Origin: Gammaproteobacteria bacterium
GTDB lineage: Bacteria > Pseudomonadota > Gammaproteobacteria > Pseudomonadales > Pseudohongiellaceae
Reading direction: 5' to 3'
Assembly: GCA_030682575.1 (NCBI GenBank)
Contig: JAUXNX010000001.1
Span: 186,001 to 250,000 of the forward strand
DNA length: 64,000 bases
Part shown: in pieces, positions 37,064 through 45,537 of the stretch
How positions within the stretch are numbered: the stretch's first letter is position 1
How the letters are laid out: every line of letters starts with the position of its first letter
The notes under the pieces: generated by a model
Told to the model about the DNA's origin: nothing
The model's input: only the letters and a program-made list of their open reading frames with translations
Databases searched by the model: none
Made by a program: the position numbers and the translations under genes

Positions 37064-39178
37064 ATGCAACACCCTGCCCTCGTCTCACGATTCCCTCTCA
37101 AACCCCTGGTTCTGGCCTTGGCTGGCGTGGGTCTTCTGAACAGCCATACTGCCCTTGCACAAGGCAGCGAAAGTGCTGACAGCGAACGCGACATGCCTGC
37201 GATCTACGTGATTGGCAAAGAAGAGAATGCAGCGCTACGCCAGCCTGGCGCGGTCACTCTGGTAAATCTGCAAGAGTTGGAACTGCGTCAACCTCGTTCC
37301 ACGGAAGAGATCCTGCGCACAGTGCCAGGTGTGACTGTCAAGCCGGAAGAGGAAAGCGCTATTGTCGGCAATATCGGCATGCGCGGCCTCAGCTCTGCCG
37401 ACTACAAGACCTTGATTCTGGAAGATGGCGTGCCTGTGGCTCCGGGCCTGTTTGTCGGCAATGGCCGCTACTACAACCCACGCATTCAGCGCATGGAAGG
37501 CATTGAGGTACTGAAAGGCGCCGCGTCTCTTCGCTACGGTCCAAGCACCATCGGCGGCGTGATCAACTACATCACCCGACAACCTGCAGACGGCTTGGAA
37601 CTGTCCATGCGTGGAGGCTCCTTCGGCTACCGAGAAGCCACTATGGACGTCGGTGGCAGTTCACCTTCCGGCGAAGCGGTATTCGGTCTGCTGGCCACGC
37701 GCGAGAAGAGCGATGGTTTCATGGACAAGAGCTATGACATGACCGACATCGTGGTCAAGACCGGTCTGCAGATTGGCAACGATCAATCCATCAGCCTCAA
37801 GTACTCCGACTACGAGAGCGATGCCAACATCTCCTACCGGGGCGTGTTCCTGAACGAATACCGCAGCGAGAGCCGTGCCAACCCGGCACCGGACGACTGG
37901 CTCCTGTCCGGCCGTCGCGCACTCGACCTCAACCATGAATGGGAAATCAGTGACACCATGCGCCTGAACACACTCGCCTATGTCAGTGAGACATGGCGCG
38001 ACTACTGGCGCTACGGCACCAACAATGCCGCATCTGCTGCCGCCGGTACATGGATTTACACCAACAACCTGAACGGCAATAACCGTGCATTCGAGCGCAC
38101 TGGCGTCGACAGTCGCCTGCAACTGCAACACTCGTTGTTCGGCGTGGCCAGCGAAGCAGAGTTAGGCGTGCGTTACATGGAAGAGACCATGGATGACGTG
38201 ACAGTGGCAGCAGTGCGCGCCACGCCACGCACCGGCACAGTTGCCAAGGACGTGCGCGACTCCGCGGACAGCATTGCTTTCTATGGACAGAACCGCTTTC
38301 AGTTGTCGGAGAGCGTGGCGCTCACCGCCGGTCTGCGTATTGAAAAATACGAGCAGGCCAGCAGAGATCGTCGTCGCACCGATGCACAGGGCGCTTCGGC
38401 CAGCAGCTCCAATACGGAATACCTCCCCGGGCTGGGTCTGACGTGGCAATTCACTTCCGATTTACAGTTGTTTGCCAGCGCCTACAAGGCTTTCTCTCCG
38501 GCGCTGAATGCCGATGCTCTGAATGGCCTGACGGATCAGAAACTGGATGCCGAGCGTTCAGTGAACATGGAAGTGGGTCTGCGTGGCGACAGTGGTCGCC
38601 TGACTTATGAGTTCGCGGCATTCCGCATGGACTTCGACAACCAGATCATTCCGGCCAACAGCAACAGCCAGTTCCAGCGTACCAACGGTGGCGAAACCAT
38701 TCATCAGGGTATGGAGTTCGGTGCAGGATTCGATCTGGGTTCAGGCTTCAGCGTCAACGGCAATGCAACATGGATTCCAGATGCGGAATTCGACGGCAAT
38801 CGTTACAACGCCAATGGCACAATCAGCACGCCCGATGGCAACCGCATCACTTACACACCGGAGTGGACCGCCAACCTGAGCCTGGACTACACAGCAGGCA
38901 GCCTGCGTTCGTCCTTGAGTGCACATCACACGAGTGAGCAGTACACCGATGTGACCAATACAGTAGCAATCACAGAAAGCACAGCAGGTTTCTTCACTGG
39001 TCGCATCAAGGGTTACACGCTGATCGATCTCAACATGATCTATGAAGTGAATAGCCAATTGTCGTTCAGCGGCAGCGTGAAAAATCTGGCAGACAAGCGT
39101 TACATCGCCAGTCTGCGTCAGGGGATTTATGTGGGCACAGAGCGCAGTGTCAATGCCGGGTTTGTTTATCGGTTCTGA
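37064..39178 (+). CDS. fecA: FecA-like TonB-dependent ferric siderophore receptor
   Basis: A 704-residue outer-membrane receptor. A signal peptide ends near TALAQ. The plug domain is STEEILRTVPGVTVKPEEES, NIGMRGLSSADYKTLILEDG and GPSTIGGVINYITRQP. The barrel ends with SVNAGFVYRF and a terminal Phe. The plug resembles FecA-type receptors for ferric dicitrate and related siderophores. There is no extra N-terminal signalling domain, and no fecIR genes are adjacent. Two Fur boxes upstream support iron control. The true ligand is unproven. Confidence 0.87.
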   Translation: MQHPALVSRFPLKPLVLALAGVGLLNSHTALAQGSESADSERDMPAIYVIGKEENAALRQPGAVTLVNLQELELRQPRSTEEILRTVPGVTVKPEEESAIVGNIGMRGLSSADYKTLILEDGVPVAPGLFVGNGRYYNPRIQRMEGIEVLKGAASLRYGPSTIGGVINYITRQPADGLELSMRGGSFGYREATMDVGGSSPSGEAVFGLLATREKSDGFMDKSYDMTDIVVKTGLQIGNDQSISLKYSDYESDANISYRGVFLNEYRSESRANPAPDDWLLSGRRALDLNHEWEISDTMRLNTLAYVSETWRDYWRYGTNNAASAAAGTWIYTNNLNGNNRAFERTGVDSRLQLQHSLFGVASEAELGVRYMEETMDDVTVAAVRATPRTGTVAKDVRDSADSIAFYGQNRFQLSESVALTAGLRIEKYEQASRDRRRTDAQGASASSSNTEYLPGLGLTWQFTSDLQLFASAYKAFSPALNADALNGLTDQKLDAERSVNMEVGLRGDSGRLTYEFAAFRMDFDNQIIPANSNSQFQRTNGGETIHQGMEFGAGFDLGSGFSVNGNATWIPDAEFDGNRYNANGTISTPDGNRITYTPEWTANLSLDYTAGSLRSSLSAHHTSEQYTDVTNTVAITESTAGFFTGRIKGYTLIDLNMIYEVNSQLSFSGSVKNLADKRYIASLRQGIYVGTERSVNAGFVYRF

Positions 39179-39196
39179 GTTGATTGATTGTTTGTA

Positions 39197-39363
39197 GCTT
39201 CGAGCGGTGGCGCGAGGCAGGGGCCGGTTCTGCGGCTGACCTGCGCCGCTCCGCGGTGCCCTCTCTCCGCAAAAAGCCCAAGGTCTTTTTGCTGCGTTCG
39301 GCTTGGCCTTTCAAGCCGCAGAACCGGACCCCGTCTCCATCTCCCGCCTCGGCCTACGAAGCA
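39197..39363. repeat. Large imperfect inverted repeat between fecA and tex
   Basis: An 18/19-base arm at 39220-39237 (GGGGCCGGTTCTGCGGCT) pairs with 39314-39332, differing by one extra base. Shorter matches (GCTTCG, GAGGC) extend the symmetry to both ends. Inside are two further hairpins: GCAAAAAG/CTTTTTGC (39269-39292) and GGCTT/AAGCC (39300-39317). The genes on both sides converge on it, so it could act as a bidirectional terminator. Its size and nested symmetry look more like a dispersed repeat element. No second copy is in the window. Confidence 0.6.
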
Positions 39364-39376
39364 CTAATCACCAAGA

Positions 39377-41707
39377 TTATTTCTTCTTCAACGCCTGTTC
39401 GAACAATGCCGCCATGGTTCCTACCTGGCGCTTGTTAGCCGCCGCTGCTTCGAAGTCCTTCTTCTGCCGCTCCGCGTACTGCGTCTGATTGCGACGTGAG
39501 GAATCACCCTGCTTGCCTGCGGTTGCAGCACCGGTTGCGGGCAGTTCATCACTCAAGCGCATCGTCAGCGCGATGCGATTGCGGTTCAGGTCTATCTCCA
39601 GCACTTTCACTTTCACGATGTCACCGGCCTTCACTACATCATGCGGCGTCTTGATGAATTTTTCCGACAATGCAGAGATGTGCACAAGACCATCCTGATG
39701 CACGCCGATGTCCACGAACGCACCGAAGTTCGTCACGTTGCTGATCGTGCCTTCCAGTGTCATGCCTGGGATCAGGTCACTGATTTTCTCTACCCCGTCT
39801 TTCAGTTCAGCAGTCTTGAATTCCGGGCGCGGGTCGCGGCCAGGCTTTTCCAGTTCCTTCAGAATGTCCTGCACTGTCGGCAGACCGAAGTTTGCAGTCA
39901 CGTAGTCCTGCGAATTCAGTGACCGAATGAACGTGACGTCGCCGATCATGGACTTCAGATCGCGGTTGTTGCGCTTGGCGATGGCTTCCACGACACAGTA
40001 GGATTCCGGGTGGACTGCCGAGGCGTCCAGTGGATTGTTGCTCTCATTCACACGCAGAAAACCCGCTGCCTGTTCGAAGGATTTATCGCCGAAACGTGGC
40101 ACCTTCTTCAGTTCTTCACGGCTGCGGAAGCGTCCATGGGCGTTGCGGAAGTCGATGATGTTATTGACGAGCGTCTGGTTCAAGCCGGAAACGCGTTTCA
40201 GCAATGGTACCGAGGCAGTATTCACATCCACGCCCACTGCGTTCACACAATCTTCCACGACGGCATCAAGACTACGCGCCAGTTTCACCTGACTCACGTC
40301 GTGCTGGTATTGACCAACACCGATCGATTTCGGATCGATCTTCACCAGCTCCGGCAGCGGATCCTGCAGACGGCGCGCGATGGAAACGGCGCCGCGAATC
40401 GTCACGTCGAGATCAGGGAATTCCAGTGCTGCCAGCTCGGAGGCCGAGTACACGGACGCACCAGACTCGCTGACGATGACGCGCTTCGCTTTCAATTCCG
40501 GATGCGCCTTCAGCAACTGGCCGACGAACTGATCCGTCTCGCGGGACGCCGTGCCATTACCGATGCTGATGAGTTCAACGCCGTACTTCTTGCACAACTG
40601 CAACAGTGTCGCTGCGGCCTCATGCACGCGATTGGTCTGATGGGGGAAGATCGCGCAGTGGTCGAGCACCTTGCCCGTCTCATCCACTACCGATACTTTC
40701 ACACCTGTGCGAAGACCGGGGTCGAGGCCGATCGTGACCTTCTTGCCCGCCGGGGCGGCCAGCAGCAGGTCCTTGATGTTCTTCGCAAAGACCTCGATGG
40801 CGTCTTCTTCCGCGCGCTCGCGGATCTCGGTGAGGAAATCTGTTTGCAGATGGCTCTGCAGTTTCACGCGCCAGGTCCAGCGCACCACATCCAGCAACCA
40901 CGCATCGGCGGTGCGGCCCTGATCCTTGATGTTCCAGAAACCTGCGATCAGACTCTCGCACGGATGTCGCAGCGCGGGATCAAGATCCTTGATATCGACA
41001 TTCAACAGCAGAATGCCTTCCTTGCGTGCGCGGAACAGTGCCATGGCGCGGTGCGAAGGAATCTTCTCCAGGCCTTCCGAAAATTCGAAGTAGTCGCGAT
41101 ACTTGGCACCCTCCTCTTCCTTGCCGGGGACGACCTCGGAGATCACCTGGGCCTTCTGCCAGAAATATTCGCGCAACTGGCCAAGCAGTTTAGCGTCCTC
41201 GCTGAACTGTTCGATGAGGATGTGGCGCGCGCCATCAAGCACTGCCTTCGCATCGGCGAAACCGAGCTCGACATTCACATAGGCAACGGCTTCCTCTTCC
41301 GGATTGCGCTGCGGTTCGGCGTACAGCAGATCGGCCAGGGGCTGGATGCCTGCCTCGCGTGCGATCTGCGCTTTGGTACGACGCTTGGGTTTGTATGGCA
41401 GATAGAGGTCTTCGAGTTCGGTCTTGGTAGCGGCACCGCGAATCTGCTTCTCCAACTCGGGCGTCAGCTTCTCCTGCTCTCTTACACTTTTCAGAATGGT
41501 ATCGCGACGCTCTTCCAGCTCGCGCAGATAGTAGAGACGTTCCTGCAGTTTACGCAGTTGCGTGTCATCCAGACCTCCGGTCACTTCCTTGCGATAACGG
41601 GAAATAAAGGGCACCGTGGCGCCTTCATCAAGCAAGCCGACGGCGGCAGCAACCTGGGCGGGCTTGGCATCAATCTCTGTGGCAATCTGTGCGAACAAAA
41701 AAGACAT
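39377..41707 (-). CDS. tex: Transcription accessory protein Tex
   Basis: A 776-residue RNA/DNA-binding protein. The domains in order are an N-terminal helical region ([20 protein letters not shown]), the YqgF/RNase H-like domain about 325-420 ([20 protein letters not shown]), helix-hairpin-helix segments about 490-560 ([20 protein letters not shown]), and a C-terminal S1 domain about 645-715 ([20 protein letters not shown]). All are Tex hallmarks. A Lys/Ala-rich tail follows. A long plus-strand open frame through this gene is an antisense shadow. Confidence 0.97.
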   Translation of the reverse strand: MSFLFAQIATEIDAKPAQVAAAVGLLDEGATVPFISRYRKEVTGGLDDTQLRKLQERLYYLRELEERRDTILKSVREQEKLTPELEKQIRGAATKTELEDLYLPYKPKRRTKAQIAREAGIQPLADLLYAEPQRNPEEEAVAYVNVELGFADAKAVLDGARHILIEQFSEDAKLLGQLREYFWQKAQVISEVVPGKEEEGAKYRDYFEFSEGLEKIPSHRAMALFRARKEGILLLNVDIKDLDPALRHPCESLIAGFWNIKDQGRTADAWLLDVVRWTWRVKLQSHLQTDFLTEIRERAEEDAIEVFAKNIKDLLLAAPAGKKVTIGLDPGLRTGVKVSVVDETGKVLDHCAIFPHQTNRVHEAAATLLQLCKKYGVELISIGNGTASRETDQFVGQLLKAHPELKAKRVIVSESGASVYSASELAALEFPDLDVTIRGAVSIARRLQDPLPELVKIDPKSIGVGQYQHDVSQVKLARSLDAVVEDCVNAVGVDVNTASVPLLKRVSGLNQTLVNNIIDFRNAHGRFRSREELKKVPRFGDKSFEQAAGFLRVNESNNPLDASAVHPESYCVVEAIAKRNNRDLKSMIGDVTFIRSLNSQDYVTANFGLPTVQDILKELEKPGRDPRPEFKTAELKDGVEKISDLIPGMTLEGTISNVTNFGAFVDIGVHQDGLVHISALSEKFIKTPHDVVKAGDIVKVKVLEIDLNRNRIALTMRLSDELPATGAATAGKQGDSSRRNQTQYAERQKKDFEAAAANKRQVGTMAALFEQALKKK

Positions 41708-41781
41708 ACGTTCTCAAACCTGTAGTGCAAAAAATATAAAAATAGAATCAACAAATCCGTGTCCGGATGCTGAACGAAATA

Positions 41782-42708
41782 TCAGTCACCAGAGTAGTCT
41801 CCGGTATAGTTGGAGTCGGACACTCCAGCGCCGGTGCTTTTCTTCAATGACTCACTCTTGCGCTCCTTCCGCTGCTGCTCGACGCTGATGCCACGTGTGG
41901 CCCGCTCATTGAGCATGTCGATATGCGAGAGCAATCCGCGCAGAATGCTGATTTCCATCTGGTCGGGACGAATGCGCCCGAACAGACGACGCATCCTCAT
42001 CATGAGCAGGCGCGGATTCTCCGGATCATGGAAGTTGAGGTCAATCATGGCCTGCTCAAGATGTGAATAGAAGCTCTCCATTTGTTGTCCGGTGGCACGG
42101 GGCACATCCCAGTCGAGGCCCGTGACCACCACATCATCGGCAGCGCCCTGTGCGCTGGCTACGTCGTGATCGCCTTCCGCCACGCGTTGCTCACGCCGCA
42201 GCAGTTCCATGCGCACCTCGTAGCTCACCACCATCACTGCGGCGGCAAGATTAAGGGAGCTGTATTGCTCATCGGCGGGAATATGCACGTGGAAATGGCA
42301 CAACTGCAGCTCTTCGTTGGTCAGTCCCGAATCCTCTCGGCCGAACACCAGTGCCACTACATTGTTGCGGCTCTCATCCGCCACTTTCACAGCGCATTGT
42401 GGCGGCGACAAGAGCGGCCAGGGCAGTCTGCGCGAACGCGCACTGGCACCGATCACGAGACCGCAATCCACGATGGCTTCCTCCAGAGTCGAGGTCACGA
42501 CCGCTGACTCCAGAATATCCACGGCAGCTACCGCGCGGCCTGTCGCCACACTGCTGGGAAAGTCTTCGGGATCGACAAGAGTGAGCTGCGTGAGCCCCAT
42601 GTTCTTCATGGCTCGTGCCGTCGCCCCAATATTGCCGGGATGAGAGGTGTTCACCAGGATGATGCGAATATTGTTGAAATTGTTGGCAATGACCAGCTTG
42701 TCGGACAA
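41782..42708 (-). CDS. trmJ: tRNA (cytidine/uridine-2'-O)-methyltransferase TrmJ
   Basis: TrmJ methylates the ribose at position 32 of several tRNAs. A SPOUT fold of 308 residues shows RIILVNTSHPGNIGATARAM at 15-34, VFGREDSGLTNEELQ, and the knot motif IPADEQYSSLNLAAAVMVVS. The C-terminal helical part is FLPKR-like, as in E. coli TrmJ. No ATG precedes the first conserved motif, so I use TTG at 42708, which has an AGGTG ribosome site six bases upstream. A short ATT/TTG-led N-terminus is longer than that of E. coli TrmJ. A MITE-like element separates it from suhB. Confidence 0.93.
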   Translation of the reverse strand: MSDKLVIANNFNNIRIILVNTSHPGNIGATARAMKNMGLTQLTLVDPEDFPSSVATGRAVAAVDILESAVVTSTLEEAIVDCGLVIGASARSRRLPWPLLSPPQCAVKVADESRNNVVALVFGREDSGLTNEELQLCHFHVHIPADEQYSSLNLAAAVMVVSYEVRMELLRREQRVAEGDHDVASAQGAADDVVVTGLDWDVPRATGQQMESFYSHLEQAMIDLNFHDPENPRLLMMRMRRLFGRIRPDQMEISILRGLLSHIDMLNERATRGISVEQQRKERKSESLKKSTGAGVSDSNYTGDYSGD

Positions 42709-42804
42709 AACGGCACCTCGGCTGCGCCCCGCCGTTATGAATCAAGACGGAAATGGGGCGGAAATTACAGAGCTTGTGAAAATCAGGCGGCGATTATAGC
42801 AGCT

Positions 42805-43068
42805 AGGGAACCTCTTAATAACTCTGATATGCCTCTGGCCTTCAGGCAATCGTGCTGACAAGGCGCGCTTTTGAAGGCATGCGTCGGCCTGTCGAGAAAG
42901 CGTAACGCAGGCAGCACGATTGCCTGAAGGCCCCGAAGGGCGGGCCTGTCGCGCGCCGCCGCGTTGTCGCACTTGCCAAGGGCGATGGCCATTGCCTGCG
43001 CACGACGCCTTGCGGCAACACGCGACAGACTCACGCAGAGACATATCAGAGTTATTCAGAGGTTCCCT
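42805..43068. mobile_element. MITE-like element with 27-bp terminal inverted repeats
   Basis: The ends (42805-42831 and 43042-43068) are inverted repeats of 27 bp with one mismatch, beginning AGGGAACCTCT. A TA dinucleotide at each border (42804-42805, 43068-43069) fits a TA target duplication, as in IS630/Tc1-type elements. The 264-bp body has no ORF. It contains a perfect 21-bp inverted repeat (42837-42857 with 42912-42932) and a second TGTCGCG/CGCGACA stem. It appears to be a non-autonomous element. Family and transposase are unknown. Confidence 0.75.
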
Positions 43069-43198
43069 AAAGATTTTAGCTGAGACTGCGCGAACCGTAT
43101 TTGCTATTATTGCGCGGCCTCAAAAAGCCCGGTTCCCAAAACCCTGCTTTTCATGAATCCAGTGCCACAAGCAGTCCAGATACAGGTTCTTCAAGTCT

Positions 43199-43999
43199 AT
43201 GCACGCTATTGTCAATATTGCCCTCAAGGCCGCACGGGATGCAGCAGAAGTTCTCGCCCACAATGTCGATCGTCTCGACAGGATCAAGGTGGTTGAAGAG
43301 AACGATGGCCAGATCATCACCAACATGGACCTGGATTCCGAGAAGACCATCCTGTACCACCTGCATAAGGCCTACCCTGATTACAGCATCCAGTCCCGAG
43401 TATCTGGCACCGTGAAAGGACGCGACAGCAATAATGTGTGGATCATTGATCCGCTGTGCGGCAGCGCCAATTACCGGCGTGGCATCAGCCACTTCTGCGT
43501 GTCAGTCGCACTGGCCACCGGCGGGCGTGTCAATCATGCGGTGCTGGTCAACCCCATGCAGAGAGAAGAATTCACAGCATCACGAGGCGCCGGGGCACAG
43601 GCCAATACACAGCGTCTGCGGGTCAGCAAGGCCACATCACTCGAGAACGGGCTCGTCAGCCTGGACTCCGATCCACGCAACGCAGCCCACAGCGAGGTTC
43701 TGTTGAATATCCAACAAAATCTCTATGGTCTGCAGTGTGACACGCGCATCACAGGCTGTGCCGCACTGGATCTGGCATGGGCGGCGGCCGGACGCCTGGA
43801 CGCCGGCTGGTTGGGCGAGAATGATCCAGCGTCCATTGCAGCGGCAATTCTCATTCTGCAGGAGTCAGGTGCCCTCATCAGCGATGCAACAGGCAATCCG
43901 GAGATTTCCTCCACTGCCGAACTGATATTTGGCAACCCGAAATGCTTCAAGCAAATGCTGCAGTTCCGACAGGCTGCGGGAACAAAAAACGTGTCATGA
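43199..43999 (+). CDS. suhB: SuhB-like protein with a degenerate inositol-phosphatase site
   Basis: A 266-residue member of the inositol monophosphatase fold. SuhB is both a phosphatase and, in E. coli, a transcription antitermination factor for rRNA operons. Alignment by position to SuhB shows the fold conserved (TNMDLDSEKT 41-50; WIIDPL 81-86; GCAALDLAWAAAGRLDAGW near 186-204). The metal ligands are altered: E67 becomes R (SRVSG for GEEGG), D87 becomes C (DPLCGS for DPLDGT), and D212 becomes S (DPASIA for PWDIA). D84 is kept. Catalysis is therefore doubtful. It is divergent from trmJ, as suhB is next to trmJ in Pseudomonas. Confidence 0.85.
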   Translation: MHAIVNIALKAARDAAEVLAHNVDRLDRIKVVEENDGQIITNMDLDSEKTILYHLHKAYPDYSIQSRVSGTVKGRDSNNVWIIDPLCGSANYRRGISHFCVSVALATGGRVNHAVLVNPMQREEFTASRGAGAQANTQRLRVSKATSLENGLVSLDSDPRNAAHSEVLLNIQQNLYGLQCDTRITGCAALDLAWAAAGRLDAGWLGENDPASIAAAILILQESGALISDATGNPEISSTAELIFGNPKCFKQMLQFRQAAGTKNVS

Positions 44000-44147
44000 C
44001 GATGACAGAAAACTGATTGCGGCCGGGTCTCCTGCATCAGTACAAACAGCCTATCAACAATAATCACATAACAGGACTTCAGGCTCCCATCTCTGCCGAG
44101 GAGACAACCCCCCAGCAGTGGTCGCAAAGCTGACTCAGTTTCAACCC

Positions 44148-45530
44148 ATGGCAGAGAGTTCCAGACGCAAACGCCACAGCCTTGTCGATGGGCCCATACC
44201 GGCAACGCTGATCCGCATGACCGGACCGATGATCATCGGTATGTTCATGCTTTTCTCCTTCAATCTGGTCGACACTCTCTTCATCAGCATGCTGGGCACA
44301 GAACCGCTGTCCGCCATCAGCTTCACGTTCCCCGTCACCTTCATGATTCTCAGTCTGGCCATCGGTCTGGGCATTGGCACCTCTGCCGTAGTGGCCAAAT
44401 ATCTCGGCTGCGCGGAGCATGAGAAGGCCAAGCAGGCCTCCACCGTGACCAACTACACGTCGATCCTGCTGGCTCTGCTGCTGTCGCTGATTGGCTATGC
44501 CTTCATGGACGAGATATTTCTATTGATGGGGGCGCGCGAGGCATTGCTGCCACAGATCCGTGAGTACATGACGATCTGGTTGCCTACCAGCGCGCTGCTT
44601 GTCGGCATGACGACCGCCAACAGCGTCCTGCGCGCCTGCGGCGACACCAAGACACCGAGCATCGTGATGGCCGTGTCCGGTCTCATCAATGTGGGGCTGG
44701 ACCCGATTCTGATCTTCGGTCTCGGCCCAATCCCCGCCATGGGCATACAGGGGGCGGCCATCGCAACACTGATCTCGTGGATCGCGGGATTCACCTATCT
44801 GTTTTACTACCTCGCGGTGAAACACGAACTGGTCTACAAGGGCATCCCCTCCCTGGAGATATTTGTGACTTCCAGTCGTGAGATGTTGCGTATCGGTATT
44901 CCCGCGTCCGGAGCCAATATGCTGACGCCGGTGGCGGCAGGCATCATGACGGCCATAGCGGCTACCTATGGCGAAGGCACAGTAGCCGCGTTTGGTGTCG
45001 GCTCTCGTATCGAATCCATCGCCAGTCTGTTGGTCCTGGCACTTTCCTCTACCCTGCCCCCGTTCATCAGCCAGAATTTGGGCGCGGGTCGCATGGATCG
45101 TATTGCGGAGTCCTACAGAATGACGATGAAGTTCATTCTGCTGTGGCAATTGGTGGTGTACCTGTTGATGGCAATGACTGCCGGTTTGATTGCGTCCATC
45201 TTCACTGAGGACGCGGAGGTCGCGCGAGCGATCCGCCTGTTCATCTGGATTCTGCCATTGGGCTATGGACTGCAGGGTGTAGTGATTCTGACGAACTCGG
45301 CCTTCAATGCGCTGCACAAACCGATGATGGCGCTGTACCTGAGTATTGCACGCTTCTTCGCGTTCTATGTGCCACTGGCATGGCTGGGCAGCGAGATGTT
45401 TGGTCTGGCGGGATTCTACGGCGGGGCACTGTTGGGAAATGCAATCATGGCAGTGTTGTCGTGGCGCAGCTTTCAGAGCGCCTTGGCAAGTTATGCAAAG
45501 GCAGAGATCGTGCAACAGCCCACACCGTGA
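44148..45530 (+). CDS. MATE family efflux transporter
   Basis: A 460-residue multidrug/Na+-coupled MATE carrier with about 12 membrane segments. It has the typical start LVDGPIPATLIRMTGPMIIG, the motif VVAKYLGCAEHEKA after helix 2, and RACGDTKTPSIVMAVSGLIN. The start is uncertain: ATG 44148 gives the family length, while GTG 44118 is ten codons upstream with a distant GAGGAG. Substrate unknown. Confidence 0.88.
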   Translation: MAESSRRKRHSLVDGPIPATLIRMTGPMIIGMFMLFSFNLVDTLFISMLGTEPLSAISFTFPVTFMILSLAIGLGIGTSAVVAKYLGCAEHEKAKQASTVTNYTSILLALLLSLIGYAFMDEIFLLMGAREALLPQIREYMTIWLPTSALLVGMTTANSVLRACGDTKTPSIVMAVSGLINVGLDPILIFGLGPIPAMGIQGAAIATLISWIAGFTYLFYYLAVKHELVYKGIPSLEIFVTSSREMLRIGIPASGANMLTPVAAGIMTAIAATYGEGTVAAFGVGSRIESIASLLVLALSSTLPPFISQNLGAGRMDRIAESYRMTMKFILLWQLVVYLLMAMTAGLIASIFTEDAEVARAIRLFIWILPLGYGLQGVVILTNSAFNALHKPMMALYLSIARFFAFYVPLAWLGSEMFGLAGFYGGALLGNAIMAVLSWRSFQSALASYAKAEIVQQPTP

Positions 45531-45537
45531 GCTGTTC

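Noticed and set aside
40010-41725. A 571-codon plus-strand open frame opposite tex
   Set aside because: It is antisense to a highly conserved tex gene, has low-complexity His/Arg/Gln-rich composition, no ribosome site and no family-like motif; GC-rich codon bias of tex explains it.
42781-43080. A CRISPR array or rRNA-like element in the trmJ-suhB gap
   Set aside because: The repeats are inverted, not regularly spaced direct repeats, and the ends match a transposon-like structure instead.
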